Positions 24,476 to 33,175 of a stretch of DNA of 64,000 nucleotides are shown here, piece by piece. The position numbers and the translations under genes are program-made. Under the pieces are notes generated by a model. It searched no databases. It was not told where the DNA came from and was given only the letters and a program-made list of their open reading frames with translations. The DNA is from Cognatundibacterium griseum (GTDB taxonomy: Bacteria; Pseudomonadota; Gammaproteobacteria; Burkholderiales; Burkholderiaceae_D): NCBI RefSeq assembly GCF_014284195.1, contig NZ_JACOGC010000003.1, positions 345,156-409,155 of the forward strand, read 5' to 3'. Position 1 is the first letter of the stretch. Every line of letters starts with the position of its first letter.

Positions 24476-25264
24476 ATGAAACGCAGAACCTTCCTCATCG
24501 GCAGCCTGATTGCAGGCAGCGGCCTGATCGCACCGGCGCTGGCGCAAGTCACCAACATCAGCGATGCCATCAACAAAGCAGGACGACAGCGCATGCTGGC
24601 ACAGCGGCTGGCGAAGGCCTATCTGCAGCTGGGTATGGATGTCGATACCGAACATGCCCGGAAGATTCTGGATCAGTCGCTGTCTGTGTTTGATCGCCAG
24701 CTGGTTGAATTGCGCACCTTCGCCCCGAATCCGGAAACGAAAGCCAGCCTGTCGGAAGCAGAAAAACTGTGGCTGGATTACAAGCAGCTTCTGGTCGGCA
24801 AAGCGCCGAATAAGAACGATGGGAAAAACATCCTCATTCTCAGCGACAAACTGATGCGGCTGGCGGACGACAGCACGATGCAGCTGGAAAAAATTGCCGG
24901 CAACAGCAGCGGCAAATGGGTCAACCTGGCCGGACGGCAAAGGATGCTGTCGCAGCGCATGGCCAAGCTGTACATGGCGATGCAATGGGACATCGCACCA
25001 GCCGATGCCGGTAATCTGCTCGATGGCGCCCGCAAGGAATTCATCGCAGCGCAAAATCTGCTCGGCAGCGCTTCCGTCAATACGGCAAAAATCAAGGATG
25101 AACTCGGACTGGCGCAGCAGCAATGGGTCTTTTTTGATCATGCGCTCCACCACGCCGAAGACCCGAAATCCCGGCATCAGTCAGCGGTGAATGTCGCCAC
25201 CAGCAGCGAGCGCATCCTCGAGCAGATGGATAAAGTCACCAGCCTTTATCAGCAACTGGCCTGA
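24476..25264 (+). CDS. Tat-exported protein with two PilJ-type sensor modules
   Basis: From ATG 24476 (GGGAGA site) the product is 262 residues: a twin-arginine signal (KRRTFLIGS...ALA), then two helical repeats each opening with GRQRMLAQRLAKAYLQ (about residue 34) and GRQRMLSQRMAKLYMA (about residue 152). This is the PilJ/NarX-type periplasmic module that in NarX carries the nitrate-binding P-box-like helix. There is no transmembrane or signalling domain, so it looks like a free periplasmic binding protein. Ligand binding (nitrate, nitrite or other) is inferred only from the family. A longer in-frame start at 24413 has no ribosome site. Confidence 0.8.
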   Translation: MKRRTFLIGSLIAGSGLIAPALAQVTNISDAINKAGRQRMLAQRLAKAYLQLGMDVDTEHARKILDQSLSVFDRQLVELRTFAPNPETKASLSEAEKLWLDYKQLLVGKAPNKNDGKNILILSDKLMRLADDSTMQLEKIAGNSSGKWVNLAGRQRMLSQRMAKLYMAMQWDIAPADAGNLLDGARKEFIAAQNLLGSASVNTAKIKDELGLAQQQWVFFDHALHHAEDPKSRHQSAVNVATSSERILEQMDKVTSLYQQLA

Positions 25265-25336
25265 TCACGACTCTCAGCACGCATCCTGCCAGGCCCGCAT
25301 TGCATGAGCGCTGCCATCGGCATGACCAGCGAAAGT

Positions 25337-25366
25337 TTGCTTAGTTGGTTTTTGAAGTGAGATAAT
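25337..25366 (+). promoter_or_regulatory. Possible promoter of the decarboxylase cluster
   Basis: TTGCTT (25337-25342), 18-bp spacer, GATAAT (25361-25366), 28 bp before the ATG at 25394. Motif evidence only. Confidence 0.45.
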
Positions 25367-25393
25367 CGGACATTGATTTTTTATGATGTGCCG

Positions 25394-26860
25394 ATGAACA
25401 AGTCGCCTATCACCTCTCTGGACCCGGACGACTGGGTCGCATTTCGCCAGCAAAGCCATCGCATGATGGACGACATGCTCGATTATCTGGAACAGATCCG
25501 TCAGCGCCCGGTGTGGCAGGACATTCCCGAAGCAACCCGCGCCAAATACAGCGAATCCCTGCCGCGTGAAGCCATCAGTATCGCTGCCGCACACCAGCGC
25601 TTCATGGAAGAAGTGCTTCCCTATTCTGCTGGTAACAGCCATCCCGGCTTCATGGGCTGGGTGCAGGGCGGCGGCACGCCCGTCGGCATGCTCGCAGAAA
25701 TGCTGGCCGCCGGCCTGAATGCCAATGTCGGCGGCCGCAATCAGATGCCGGTGGAAGTCGAGCGGCAAATCGTGCGCTGGATGCGTGAGTTGTTCTCATT
25801 TCCGGAAACTGCCAGCGGCGTGTTCGTGACCGGCACCTCGATGGCCAATCTGATGAGCGTGCTGATCGCCCGCACCGCAGCGCTGGGCAAGGACGTGCGG
25901 CAAACCGGCCTGTGCAGCGACCAGATCCGGCTCGTCGCCTATACCTCAGTCGAAGCCCACGGCTGCGTTGCCCAGGCGATGGATTTGTCCGGTCTCGGCA
26001 AACAGGCGCTGCGCCGCATTCCGGCCAATGCGCAACACCAGATGGATATCGCCAGCCTCAAAGCCGCGATCGCGGCCGACCGCGCAGCAGGCCTGCATCC
26101 CTTCTTCATTGCCGGCACAGCCGGTACCGTCGATGTCGGCGCAGTCGATGATCTGCATGCACTGGCTGCGCTGGCAAAAGCGGAACAGCTGTGGTTCCAC
26201 ATTGACGGCGCTTACGGCGCGCTGGGCATGATGTCGGACAAGGTACGCCCATTGCTGCGCGGCATAGAAAATGCCGACTCGATTGCCTTCGATTTTCACA
26301 AATGGGGCCAGGTTCCTTACGATGCCGGTTTCTTGCTGGTCCGCGACAGCAGCAAGCACATGGATGCGTTTGCCGCCCCGGTTGCCTATCTGCGGCGCGA
26401 GGCACGTGGCATCGCAGGCGGCTCGCCCTGGCCCTGCGACTTCGGTCCCGATTTGTCGCGCAGCTTCCGCGCATTGAAAACCTGGTTCACATTGCAGGTC
26501 TACGGCACCGAAAAATTAGGGCAAATGATTTCGCATACCTGCGAACTGGCGCAGTCGATCTGCAGCGCGGTTCAGGCGCATCCTGAACTTGAACTGCTGG
26601 CGCCGGTCGCACTGAATATCGTTTGTTTCCGCTATCGCGGCCAGCCATCTGCCCAGCTCACCGGTCATGAAAGCGACCGGCTGAATCAGGAAATCGTGTT
26701 TGAACTGCACGAGTCCGGCGTCGCCGCACCGTCGACCACGATTGTCGACGGCCGCCTTGCCATCCGGGCCGCGATTGTCAATCACAGGACCAGCGAGGAC
26801 GATATTCAACGCATGCTGGCAGCAGTCATTGCCAGCGGCCGCAGACTGAGTTCCCGCTGA
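25394..26860 (+). CDS. PLP-dependent group II amino acid decarboxylase
   Basis: A 488-residue fold-type I enzyme. PLP Lys303 lies in SIAFDFHKWGQ, the aspartate for the pyridine nitrogen in HIDGAYG (about D270), and the aromatic-decarboxylase N-terminal SHPGFMGWVQGG segment is present. Members decarboxylate aromatic amino acids (Tyr, Trp, DOPA, Phe) or Glu; the substrate cannot be read here. ATG 25394 is chosen over an upstream TTG because it matches the usual family opening. It is followed 30 bp later by an ATP-grasp gene and then a second PLP enzyme, so its amine product may be used further in the same cluster. Confidence 0.88.
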   Translation: MNKSPITSLDPDDWVAFRQQSHRMMDDMLDYLEQIRQRPVWQDIPEATRAKYSESLPREAISIAAAHQRFMEEVLPYSAGNSHPGFMGWVQGGGTPVGMLAEMLAAGLNANVGGRNQMPVEVERQIVRWMRELFSFPETASGVFVTGTSMANLMSVLIARTAALGKDVRQTGLCSDQIRLVAYTSVEAHGCVAQAMDLSGLGKQALRRIPANAQHQMDIASLKAAIAADRAAGLHPFFIAGTAGTVDVGAVDDLHALAALAKAEQLWFHIDGAYGALGMMSDKVRPLLRGIENADSIAFDFHKWGQVPYDAGFLLVRDSSKHMDAFAAPVAYLRREARGIAGGSPWPCDFGPDLSRSFRALKTWFTLQVYGTEKLGQMISHTCELAQSICSAVQAHPELELLAPVALNIVCFRYRGQPSAQLTGHESDRLNQEIVFELHESGVAAPSTTIVDGRLAIRAAIVNHRTSEDDIQRMLAAVIASGRRLSSR

Positions 26861-26889
26861 CCGAAAAACCCGACCTATAAGGAGACTGT

Positions 26890-28137
26890 ATGGCTGTTCC
26901 AGTCGAAGTTGCTGCACAGGCGTTTTCTCCGCTGATCGGCCTGGCGCCGATGATGCGGCATGTGTTTGAAGGTCAGGATTTACAGCCGCTCGCCACGGCA
27001 TTGCTGAAACGTGCCGGCGATGATCCCGACGACGTAAATGCGATGATGGACTGCGTCACCGTCATGCAGCTGGCCGGCCACAAAGAACTGGCCATGACGA
27101 TGCAGCAGCAGGCGATTGCGCAGCAATCTCTGTACACCTTCGCCCCCAAAGCACAGGTCGGGCTGAAGCTGCTGGTCATCATGGGACCAGGCGACCTGAT
27201 GGCCAATACTCCGGTCGAATTGCTGCTGGAAGATTCCGATGTCGAACTGAGCCTGCTGTATCTGTCGCTCGATACACCGTGGCCGGAGATGGTGCCGGAA
27301 CACGACGTGATGCTGGTGGCGATTGCCGAATCCAATGCCAATCAGGAGTTATTGCGCCAGGTCGGGCTGATGACTGCCAACTGGCCGCGCCCGGTGATTA
27401 ATTTGCCGCAGCGGATTGCAGTCCTGTCACGCGATGGCGTCTGCGCCGTGCTGCAGGATTGTCCCGGCGTCGATATGCCGCTGACTGCCAGAGCAGAACG
27501 CGCCACCGTTGAGCAGCTGGCACAGGGACAGATCCCGCTTCGCAGCCTGCTGAGCGATGCAGATTTTCCGATCATCATCCGCCCGCTGGGTTCCCATGCA
27601 GGCACGCAGCTCGAAAAAATGAATACGCCGCAGGATTTGCTGCCGTATCTGCAGCAAGTCGGTGCGGCAGAATTTTATCTCTCGCGCTTCGTCGATTATT
27701 CAGGCAGCGACGGCCAGTACCGCAAGTACCGGGTCGCGGTTGTTGAGGGCAAGCCGTATATCTGTCATTACGCGATTTCCTCGCACTGGATGATTCATTA
27801 CCTGAATGCCGGCATGGGCGAAAGCGCTGAAAAACGTGCCGAAGAAGCTGCCTGCATGGAACATTTTGACCAGGAATTCGGCCTGCGTCATCAGGCCGCG
27901 ATTCTGGCGATCGACCAGCGCATGGGCCTGCCTTACCTCGGTATCGACTGCGCCGAAACGCAGGATAGCAAACTGCTCATCTTTGAAGTGGATAATGCCA
28001 TGATCGTGCATGCACTGGATCCGGTGGATTTATATCCCTACAAAAAGCCGGCAATGGAAAAAGTATTCAAAGCATTCCGCCAGTTGCTGGAGCACGCCCG
28101 CCATTTTCCTGACACACCTGCTGCGTCCGCAGAATGA
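26890..28137 (+). CDS. ATP-grasp ligase-like protein with helical N-terminus
   Basis: A 415-residue protein. The N-terminal 80 residues are helical and TPR-like (LATALLKRAGDDPDDVNAM); the rest has an ATP-grasp look, with FPIIIRPLGSHAGTQL (nucleotide-binding strand/loop), a YRKYRVAVVEGKPYICHYAIS strand pair and an acidic GIDCAETQDSKLLIFEVDNA metal-binding strand near residue 365. ATP-grasp enzymes join a carboxylate to an amine. Next to a decarboxylase that makes an amine, an amide-forming role is plausible (inference). A strong AAGGAG precedes the start; its stop overlaps the next start (ATGA). Confidence 0.75.
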   Translation: MAVPVEVAAQAFSPLIGLAPMMRHVFEGQDLQPLATALLKRAGDDPDDVNAMMDCVTVMQLAGHKELAMTMQQQAIAQQSLYTFAPKAQVGLKLLVIMGPGDLMANTPVELLLEDSDVELSLLYLSLDTPWPEMVPEHDVMLVAIAESNANQELLRQVGLMTANWPRPVINLPQRIAVLSRDGVCAVLQDCPGVDMPLTARAERATVEQLAQGQIPLRSLLSDADFPIIIRPLGSHAGTQLEKMNTPQDLLPYLQQVGAAEFYLSRFVDYSGSDGQYRKYRVAVVEGKPYICHYAISSHWMIHYLNAGMGESAEKRAEEAACMEHFDQEFGLRHQAAILAIDQRMGLPYLGIDCAETQDSKLLIFEVDNAMIVHALDPVDLYPYKKPAMEKVFKAFRQLLEHARHFPDTPAASAE

Positions 28138-29621
28138 GTCAGTTAGCCTCTTGTGCAGCACTGCTGGTCAGCGGCGGTGATTCGCGGATCACTCCTGACC
28201 CGGCAACAGGCCGGAACAAATACGGCTGTCTGGCAACACCGGATACCGGCGTGATTGCACTGGGTTCGTCAACGGCTTCCTCTATTTCGGAAAAAGGATT
28301 CCGGGCCGCAGAAGCCCTGCTGCTGCGCTGCGAACAGCAGCTTGCCACAGCCAGCGAGGCAGAGGTGTATCGCCAGCAGATGGATCAGGTGCGCGGGGAA
28401 TTGCTGACCTTGTGCGGCTGCGCTCCGGATTCGGGCGTGGAAGCCGTGATCGCAGCCTCCGGCACTGACATGCATCTGCTGATTGCCCAATTGTTGCAAC
28501 TGCCGCTGACGCTGATGATCGATCAGGCTGAAACCGGAAGCGGGCTGGCGGCAGCACTGCGCGGCCAGCATTTCAGCAAAGATTCCACCTGCCGGGGCGG
28601 CATCCCGGACACGGCCAGCGTCAGCAACTGGCAAGGTAGCCTGCAGATGCTGCCAGCGCGCGACGAAACAGGGCAGGCGCTGACTGCCGGGCAGATGCGG
28701 GAATCCTTGTTTGCAGCAGCAGAACCTGCACTTGCAGCGGGCAGGCAGATATTGTGCATACTGACCGATGTCAGCAAAACCGGGCTGATTTTCCCGGACA
28801 TTGCGAGCCTCAAGGCTTTGCAGCAACAATGGCCGCAACAGGTGCATGTACTGGTCGATGCCTGCCAGTTCAGGATCGCGCAATGCAGCCTGCAGGCCTA
28901 TTTGCAACATGGCTTCATGGTCGCGCTGACCGGTTCCAAGTTTCTTGCAGGCCCCACCTTCAGCGGTGCATTACTGCTGCCAGCAGGCATTGCCGCGACA
29001 TTGCGGTCACGCCCATTACCACCCGGTGCGCAGGCTTATTCAGTGGCTGGCGACTGGCCGGCCAGTTTTGCGGCGGCGCAAAGTCTGCCGCAACAGGCCA
29101 ATTTCGGTCTGCTGCTGCGCTGGGAAGCGGCACTTGCAGAATTGCGCGACTTTGTCCGGCTCGATGAACAGCATATCCGTAATTTTTTATCCGATTTCAA
29201 ACAGGCAGTGCTTGCCAGGCTCCGCAGCGATCCGCACTTCAGCGTGTTGCCCAATCCGGCGCTGGACCGCAGTGCGCTGCACGCCAGCGACAGCTGGGAT
29301 GCAGAACAGAGCATCTTTTCATTCCTGTTATACCGCCCCGTTTCTGCCGGCAACAGACAGGTGCTGAACAGGGAACAAACGATGCAGATGTATCTGGCAT
29401 TGCAACAGCCATCGGCTTCACACCGGTATCAGTTGGGGCAGCCCGTGCTGTGCGGGCTGCGCGACGGCATACCGGTCAGCGCTTTGCGCCTGTGCGTCAG
29501 CGCCGCCATGCTGAGCGCAGCGCACCAGAAACCGGTGGCGCAGCAACTGACCGACGGCGCCCTGGCGGCACTCGATCAGCTGGCGGTACTGATTGATGCA
29601 ATGCAGCCACCCAGCACATAA
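28134..29621 (+). CDS. PLP-dependent fold-type I enzyme, function unknown
   Basis: A 495-residue protein with a likely PLP aspartate in VLVDACQFR (D242) and internal aldimine Lys269 in LTGSKFLAGPTFSG, as in class V aminotransferases and cysteine-lyase-type enzymes. The N-terminal half has the GTDMHLL phosphate-loop position (about residue 110). It overlaps the ATP-grasp gene by 4 bp (ATGA), so the two are translationally coupled and probably work together. I do not recognise a specific family member. No clear terminator follows before the convergent flaG-like gene. Confidence 0.72.
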   Translation: MSQLASCAALLVSGGDSRITPDPATGRNKYGCLATPDTGVIALGSSTASSISEKGFRAAEALLLRCEQQLATASEAEVYRQQMDQVRGELLTLCGCAPDSGVEAVIAASGTDMHLLIAQLLQLPLTLMIDQAETGSGLAAALRGQHFSKDSTCRGGIPDTASVSNWQGSLQMLPARDETGQALTAGQMRESLFAAAEPALAAGRQILCILTDVSKTGLIFPDIASLKALQQQWPQQVHVLVDACQFRIAQCSLQAYLQHGFMVALTGSKFLAGPTFSGALLLPAGIAATLRSRPLPPGAQAYSVAGDWPASFAAAQSLPQQANFGLLLRWEAALAELRDFVRLDEQHIRNFLSDFKQAVLARLRSDPHFSVLPNPALDRSALHASDSWDAEQSIFSFLLYRPVSAGNRQVLNREQTMQMYLALQQPSASHRYQLGQPVLCGLRDGIPVSALRLCVSAAMLSAAHQKPVAQQLTDGALAALDQLAVLIDAMQPPST

Positions 29622-29683
29622 CGGCTTGAAATTTGTATTTCAGAAAAGTTTTACCTGTCCGGTAAACGACAACGGCAATCCGC

Positions 29684-30115
29684 TCAGGCGGATTCCCTGA
29701 TGAGATGACCACTGCCGCCGCTGCCGATTGTTTCCGACAAAATCAGGGCTTCTTTGGAAGGAATCTGCAGCAGCAGATTATTGGTTTCTTTATCAATCAC
29801 CAGCAACATCATCTTGCCTGAGCCGCTGTCAACGCTGAACTGCAGGCTGCCAAAATGCGGCTGCACATTCTGATTCAGCTGTTCGGCAGATTTTTTCAGC
29901 AAAGTGTGATTGTCGCTGCTCTGACTGGCAACACTGGCAGCCGTCGTATTGTCGCTGTCTGCCTGTACCGACTTAGCGGCAGCCACAGCTTGTGCAATCG
30001 TTGGCGAAGGCGGCAACGGTGAGAGCGCAACATCAGAGGGCGCAAGGTAAGCCTGTGCCGAGGTTTGCACCACAGCACCAGACTGATTACCGACAGAAAG
30101 TGTTACGCCGTCCAT
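29684..30115 (-). CDS. FlaG-like protein, isolated
   Basis: A 143-residue protein: low-complexity N-terminal half (Ala/Ser/Gln rich), then a FlaG domain (about residues 78-135) with LNQNVQPHFGSLQFSVD and VIDKETNNLLLQIPSKEAL, the motif of FlaG proteins that affect flagellar filament length. No other flagellar gene is in the window, so the gene is away from its usual fliC-fliD setting. ATG 30115 has GGGAG upstream; a TATAAT (30224-30229, minus) in an AT-rich tract may be its -10. Confidence 0.78.
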   Translation of the reverse strand: MDGVTLSVGNQSGAVVQTSAQAYLAPSDVALSPLPPSPTIAQAVAAAKSVQADSDNTTAASVASQSSDNHTLLKKSAEQLNQNVQPHFGSLQFSVDSGSGKMMLLVIDKETNNLLLQIPSKEALILSETIGSGGSGHLIRESA

Positions 30116-30296
30116 CCCCCCGCTCCCATCAACGCCTGTTGAGCCTGACTCATCCTAGCACTTAAGCCGGACAATCGCCAGTTTTTGTTGCAAATCATCA
30201 GCTTAGCGCATGAATGCAAGCTAATTATAAAATATTTAACTATTTTACAGGCAATTGACCGGCATTTCGCAGCACCGGTGCCATCTGCATCATGAC

Positions 30297-31094
30297 TTAA
30301 TCGACGGCGGCCATTTTCAGTTCATCGTTATGATGACGTTGCTGCTCCTCCATCACCAGTTGTCCCAGTTCACGCTTGAGCGCATTGAACTCGGGTGCTG
30401 CCGGATCGCGCAAACGCGGCAGATCGATCAGTAAATCTTTTTTGATTGTCCCGGGACGGTAAGTCATCACGATGATGCGGTCAGCCAGATAAATCGCTTC
30501 TTCAATACTATGCGTGACGAAGATGATGGTTTTTTTCAGTTCTGCCCAGATGCGCAGCAATTCGTCCTGCAAATTGCGCCGGGTCAGGGCATCTAACGCG
30601 CCGAAGGGTTCATCCATCAGCATAATCGGCGAATCCAGCGCCAGCACGCGCGCAATTGCCACCCGCTGCCGCATGCCGCCCGACAGGTCTTTCGGAAAGC
30701 GCTGCCGGAAATCCTTCAGCCCCAGCATGTCCAGCAACTCGGTGCAGCGGCGTTCGATACTGGGGTGCTCCAGCCCTTTGATTTCCATACCGAAAGCAAT
30801 ATTCTGCTCCACCGTCATCCACGGAAACAGGGCATATTCCTGAAACACCATGCCGCGATCCGGCCCCGGCTCGGTCACCCGCTGCGCATTCGCCATGATC
30901 TCGCCCGAAGTCGGCAAAGAAAATCCGGCAATCGCATTTAACAAGGTGGATTTGCCGCAGCCGGATGGTCCCAGCAGGCAGACGAACTGTCCCTGCGGAA
31001 TCTCCAGCTGAATATCCCGCAGCGCTACCACTTCTTTATCGCCGGTCTGAAAAATTTTATTGACCGCATTGATGCGGATATGTGCCGTGCTCAT
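30297..31094 (-). CDS. ABC transporter ATPase, nitrate/sulfonate/taurine type
   Basis: A 265-residue ATPase with Walker A GPSGCGKST (about residue 41), signature LSGGMRQRVAIAR, Walker B IMLMDEPFGALDALT and switch His in FVTHS. Sequence type matches SsuB/TauB/NrtD. Its ATG follows the permease stop directly (TAA ATG at 31097-31092), so the two are coupled. It energises import of the ligand bound by the protein at 32038; the substrate is not known. Confidence 0.93.
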   Translation of the reverse strand: MSTAHIRINAVNKIFQTGDKEVVALRDIQLEIPQGQFVCLLGPSGCGKSTLLNAIAGFSLPTSGEIMANAQRVTEPGPDRGMVFQEYALFPWMTVEQNIAFGMEIKGLEHPSIERRCTELLDMLGLKDFRQRFPKDLSGGMRQRVAIARVLALDSPIMLMDEPFGALDALTRRNLQDELLRIWAELKKTIIFVTHSIEEAIYLADRIIVMTYRPGTIKKDLLIDLPRLRDPAAPEFNALKRELGQLVMEEQQRHHNDELKMAAVD

Positions 31095-31913
31095 TTAATT
31101 CTCCAGTCCGCGATGCCAGCGCAGCAGGTAGTTATTCAGTTTATTCATGGCGAGGTCAATTGCCAGACCCAGCAGGCCGATACTGATCATCCCGGCAATG
31201 ATTTTGTCAGACCAAAAATATTCGCGCGCCTCCAGGATACGGAATCCCAATCCATTATTCACGGCAATCATTTCCGAAACGATCACCACGATGAATGCAG
31301 TGCCGATTCCTATCCTGACGCCGGATAAGATATACGGTACCGCAGCAGGCAGCATCACGCGCAGGAACAGCGTTCCCTGCCCTGCCCCCAGATTGCGTGC
31401 AGCGCGGATATAGATACCGTCAACATGGCGCACACCGGCAATCGTGTTCATCAGCACCGGAAAAAAAGCGCCGATCGAAATCAGGAATATCGCTGGCGGA
31501 TTACCCAGCCCGAACCAGAGAATGGACAACGGAATATACGCAATAGGCGGAATCGGACGCAACACCTGGACCAGTGGATTGAGCCAGGCATACACCCGCT
31601 GGCTGGAGCCCATCGCCAGCCCCAGCGGCAATGCCAGAACGGTGCCGACAACAAAGCCGACCAGCACCCGGTACATACTGCCGATCGTATCGCGCACCAG
31701 TTCGCCGGAAAACATCCACGACAGGCGGCTCATGCTGGCAGGGTCATAGGCTTCCTGCGGCAAAGCGTACTCCACCCATTTCCTGACCACCGCCAGCGGG
31801 GACGGCAACACCTGCGGATTGACCCATTCGTTGCTGGTCACCAGTTGCCAGATTGCGATCAGGATCACGGGCACAATCAGCCCCGCGCCCATTTCACGCC
31901 ATTTCAGTTTCAT
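31095..31913 (-). CDS. ABC transporter permease, nitrate/sulfonate/taurine type
   Basis: A 272-residue membrane protein with about six helices and the EAA-type coupling motif (AARNLGAGQGTLFLRVMLPAA split over about residues 185-205) of the SsuC/TauC/NrtB group. GAGG ribosome site before ATG 31913. Middle gene of a three-gene import operon. Confidence 0.92.
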   Translation of the reverse strand: MKLKWREMGAGLIVPVILIAIWQLVTSNEWVNPQVLPSPLAVVRKWVEYALPQEAYDPASMSRLSWMFSGELVRDTIGSMYRVLVGFVVGTVLALPLGLAMGSSQRVYAWLNPLVQVLRPIPPIAYIPLSILWFGLGNPPAIFLISIGAFFPVLMNTIAGVRHVDGIYIRAARNLGAGQGTLFLRVMLPAAVPYILSGVRIGIGTAFIVVIVSEMIAVNNGLGFRILEAREYFWSDKIIAGMISIGLLGLAIDLAMNKLNNYLLRWHRGLEN

Positions 31914-32037
31914 GTGTCATCCTCACAGTACCGGAAAAAAATGCAGGCTGGCGGCATGCGCCTTGCAGCCTGCGAATATGAGTCAGTGTTGGCCGGTGTT
32001 GACGGGCTTTGACTGGCGACTTGTCTGCCGATCTGAC

Positions 32038-33033
32038 TTAGCGGATATTCAGGTTTTTCTTCGCCTGTTCCAGCAAGTCGGTTTTCACCCAGTCTTTCGC
32101 CACCGGCGGCTTTGTCATTTTGCCGATACCGTATTTCTGCATCAGATCCGTCGTGATCTGGATGTGCTCGGCAGTGACATCGTAAGAGTAAGGCGAATTC
32201 TCAATCGCATTCACAAAATCTTCATGGCTGACCTGGCCTTTGAACATATTTTCACGCACATATTTTTCGGCCAGCTCTTTGTTGTCGATAAAGGTTTTGG
32301 TAGCTTCAACGAAGCAGCGCATGAATTTTTCAGCCGTCGGCCGATGCTCTTTATAGAATTTTTCCGTCATCACCATGGTGCGCACCGGCTCACCGATCGG
32401 CGTATCGTAAGGCTTGATGATTTCCTTGCCAAAACCTTTGTTGATCGCCTGCGAAGAATACGGTTCAGATTGCATGATGGCATCCAGATTTTTGCCGAGC
32501 AGCGCCTGATTCAGATCGGGAAAGCCGAGGTAAATGATCTGCACATCTTTGCCCGGCTGATCGGAATACGTCAGGCCATTTTGTGCCAGCTCTGCCGCCA
32601 GCAGAATATCCTGGATGCCGCCCCGGGTCACACCGACTTTTTTCCCTTTCAGGTCTTTGACCGATTTGATACCGAGGTCAGCCCGGCCGACCAGACGCGC
32701 ACCGCCTTTGGCGAAACCAGCCACCAGATAAATCGGCGTGCCGCTGGCACGCGCAGAAATCACGGCTTCTGAAGATACCGCACCGACATCGAGTTCCCCG
32801 GCAATCACTGCCTGCATGGCGTCGAGCCCTTTGGCAAACACGCGCTCCTCCACTTTGATACCGCATTTCGGCGCAATTTCCTTGATGTAGGAAACGGCTC
32901 CGTAGTGAGCAAATTTCAGATTTCCGAGACGCACGACTTCCTGTGCGTGCGCGCTGGCTGCCACACCCAGCAGGGTAGCCGATATCATGCCGAGCATCAG
33001 GGCTGTTTTTTGAATGGATGCTTTTTTCAACAT
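32038..33033 (-). CDS. Periplasmic substrate-binding protein, NMT1/SsuA-like
   Basis: A 331-residue exported protein with a signal peptide ending SAHA-QEV (about residue 30) and an NMT1/TauA/SsuA-like core (GELDVGAVSSEAVISARASGTP split over about residues 75-97, DLKGKKVGVTRGG). Such proteins bind sulfonates, nitrate, pyrimidine precursors or aromatic acids; nothing here fixes the ligand. AAGGAG precedes ATG 33033. First gene of the operon with the permease and ATPase, 124 bp ahead of the permease. Confidence 0.9.
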   Translation of the reverse strand: MLKKASIQKTALMLGMISATLLGVAASAHAQEVVRLGNLKFAHYGAVSYIKEIAPKCGIKVEERVFAKGLDAMQAVIAGELDVGAVSSEAVISARASGTPIYLVAGFAKGGARLVGRADLGIKSVKDLKGKKVGVTRGGIQDILLAAELAQNGLTYSDQPGKDVQIIYLGFPDLNQALLGKNLDAIMQSEPYSSQAINKGFGKEIIKPYDTPIGEPVRTMVMTEKFYKEHRPTAEKFMRCFVEATKTFIDNKELAEKYVRENMFKGQVSHEDFVNAIENSPYSYDVTAEHIQITTDLMQKYGIGKMTKPPVAKDWVKTDLLEQAKKNLNIR

Positions 33034-33175
33034 ACGATCTGTCTCCTTATAAATTTCTATGCTGCGACGGCGAGGATGCCGCAGGAAATAGCGTGGTCAG
33101 CCGGCTCTGTCTTGGCGGTTGCCTTGCTGTTGCAAGCCTGTGATTTTAGGCGGATTTTTCATCCCCGTCAGCGTA

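Noticed and set aside
29622-29683. Short TTTACC/GGTAAA repeat as a terminator between the PLP gene and the flaG-like gene
   Set aside because: Only 6 bp, without a U-tract on either strand.
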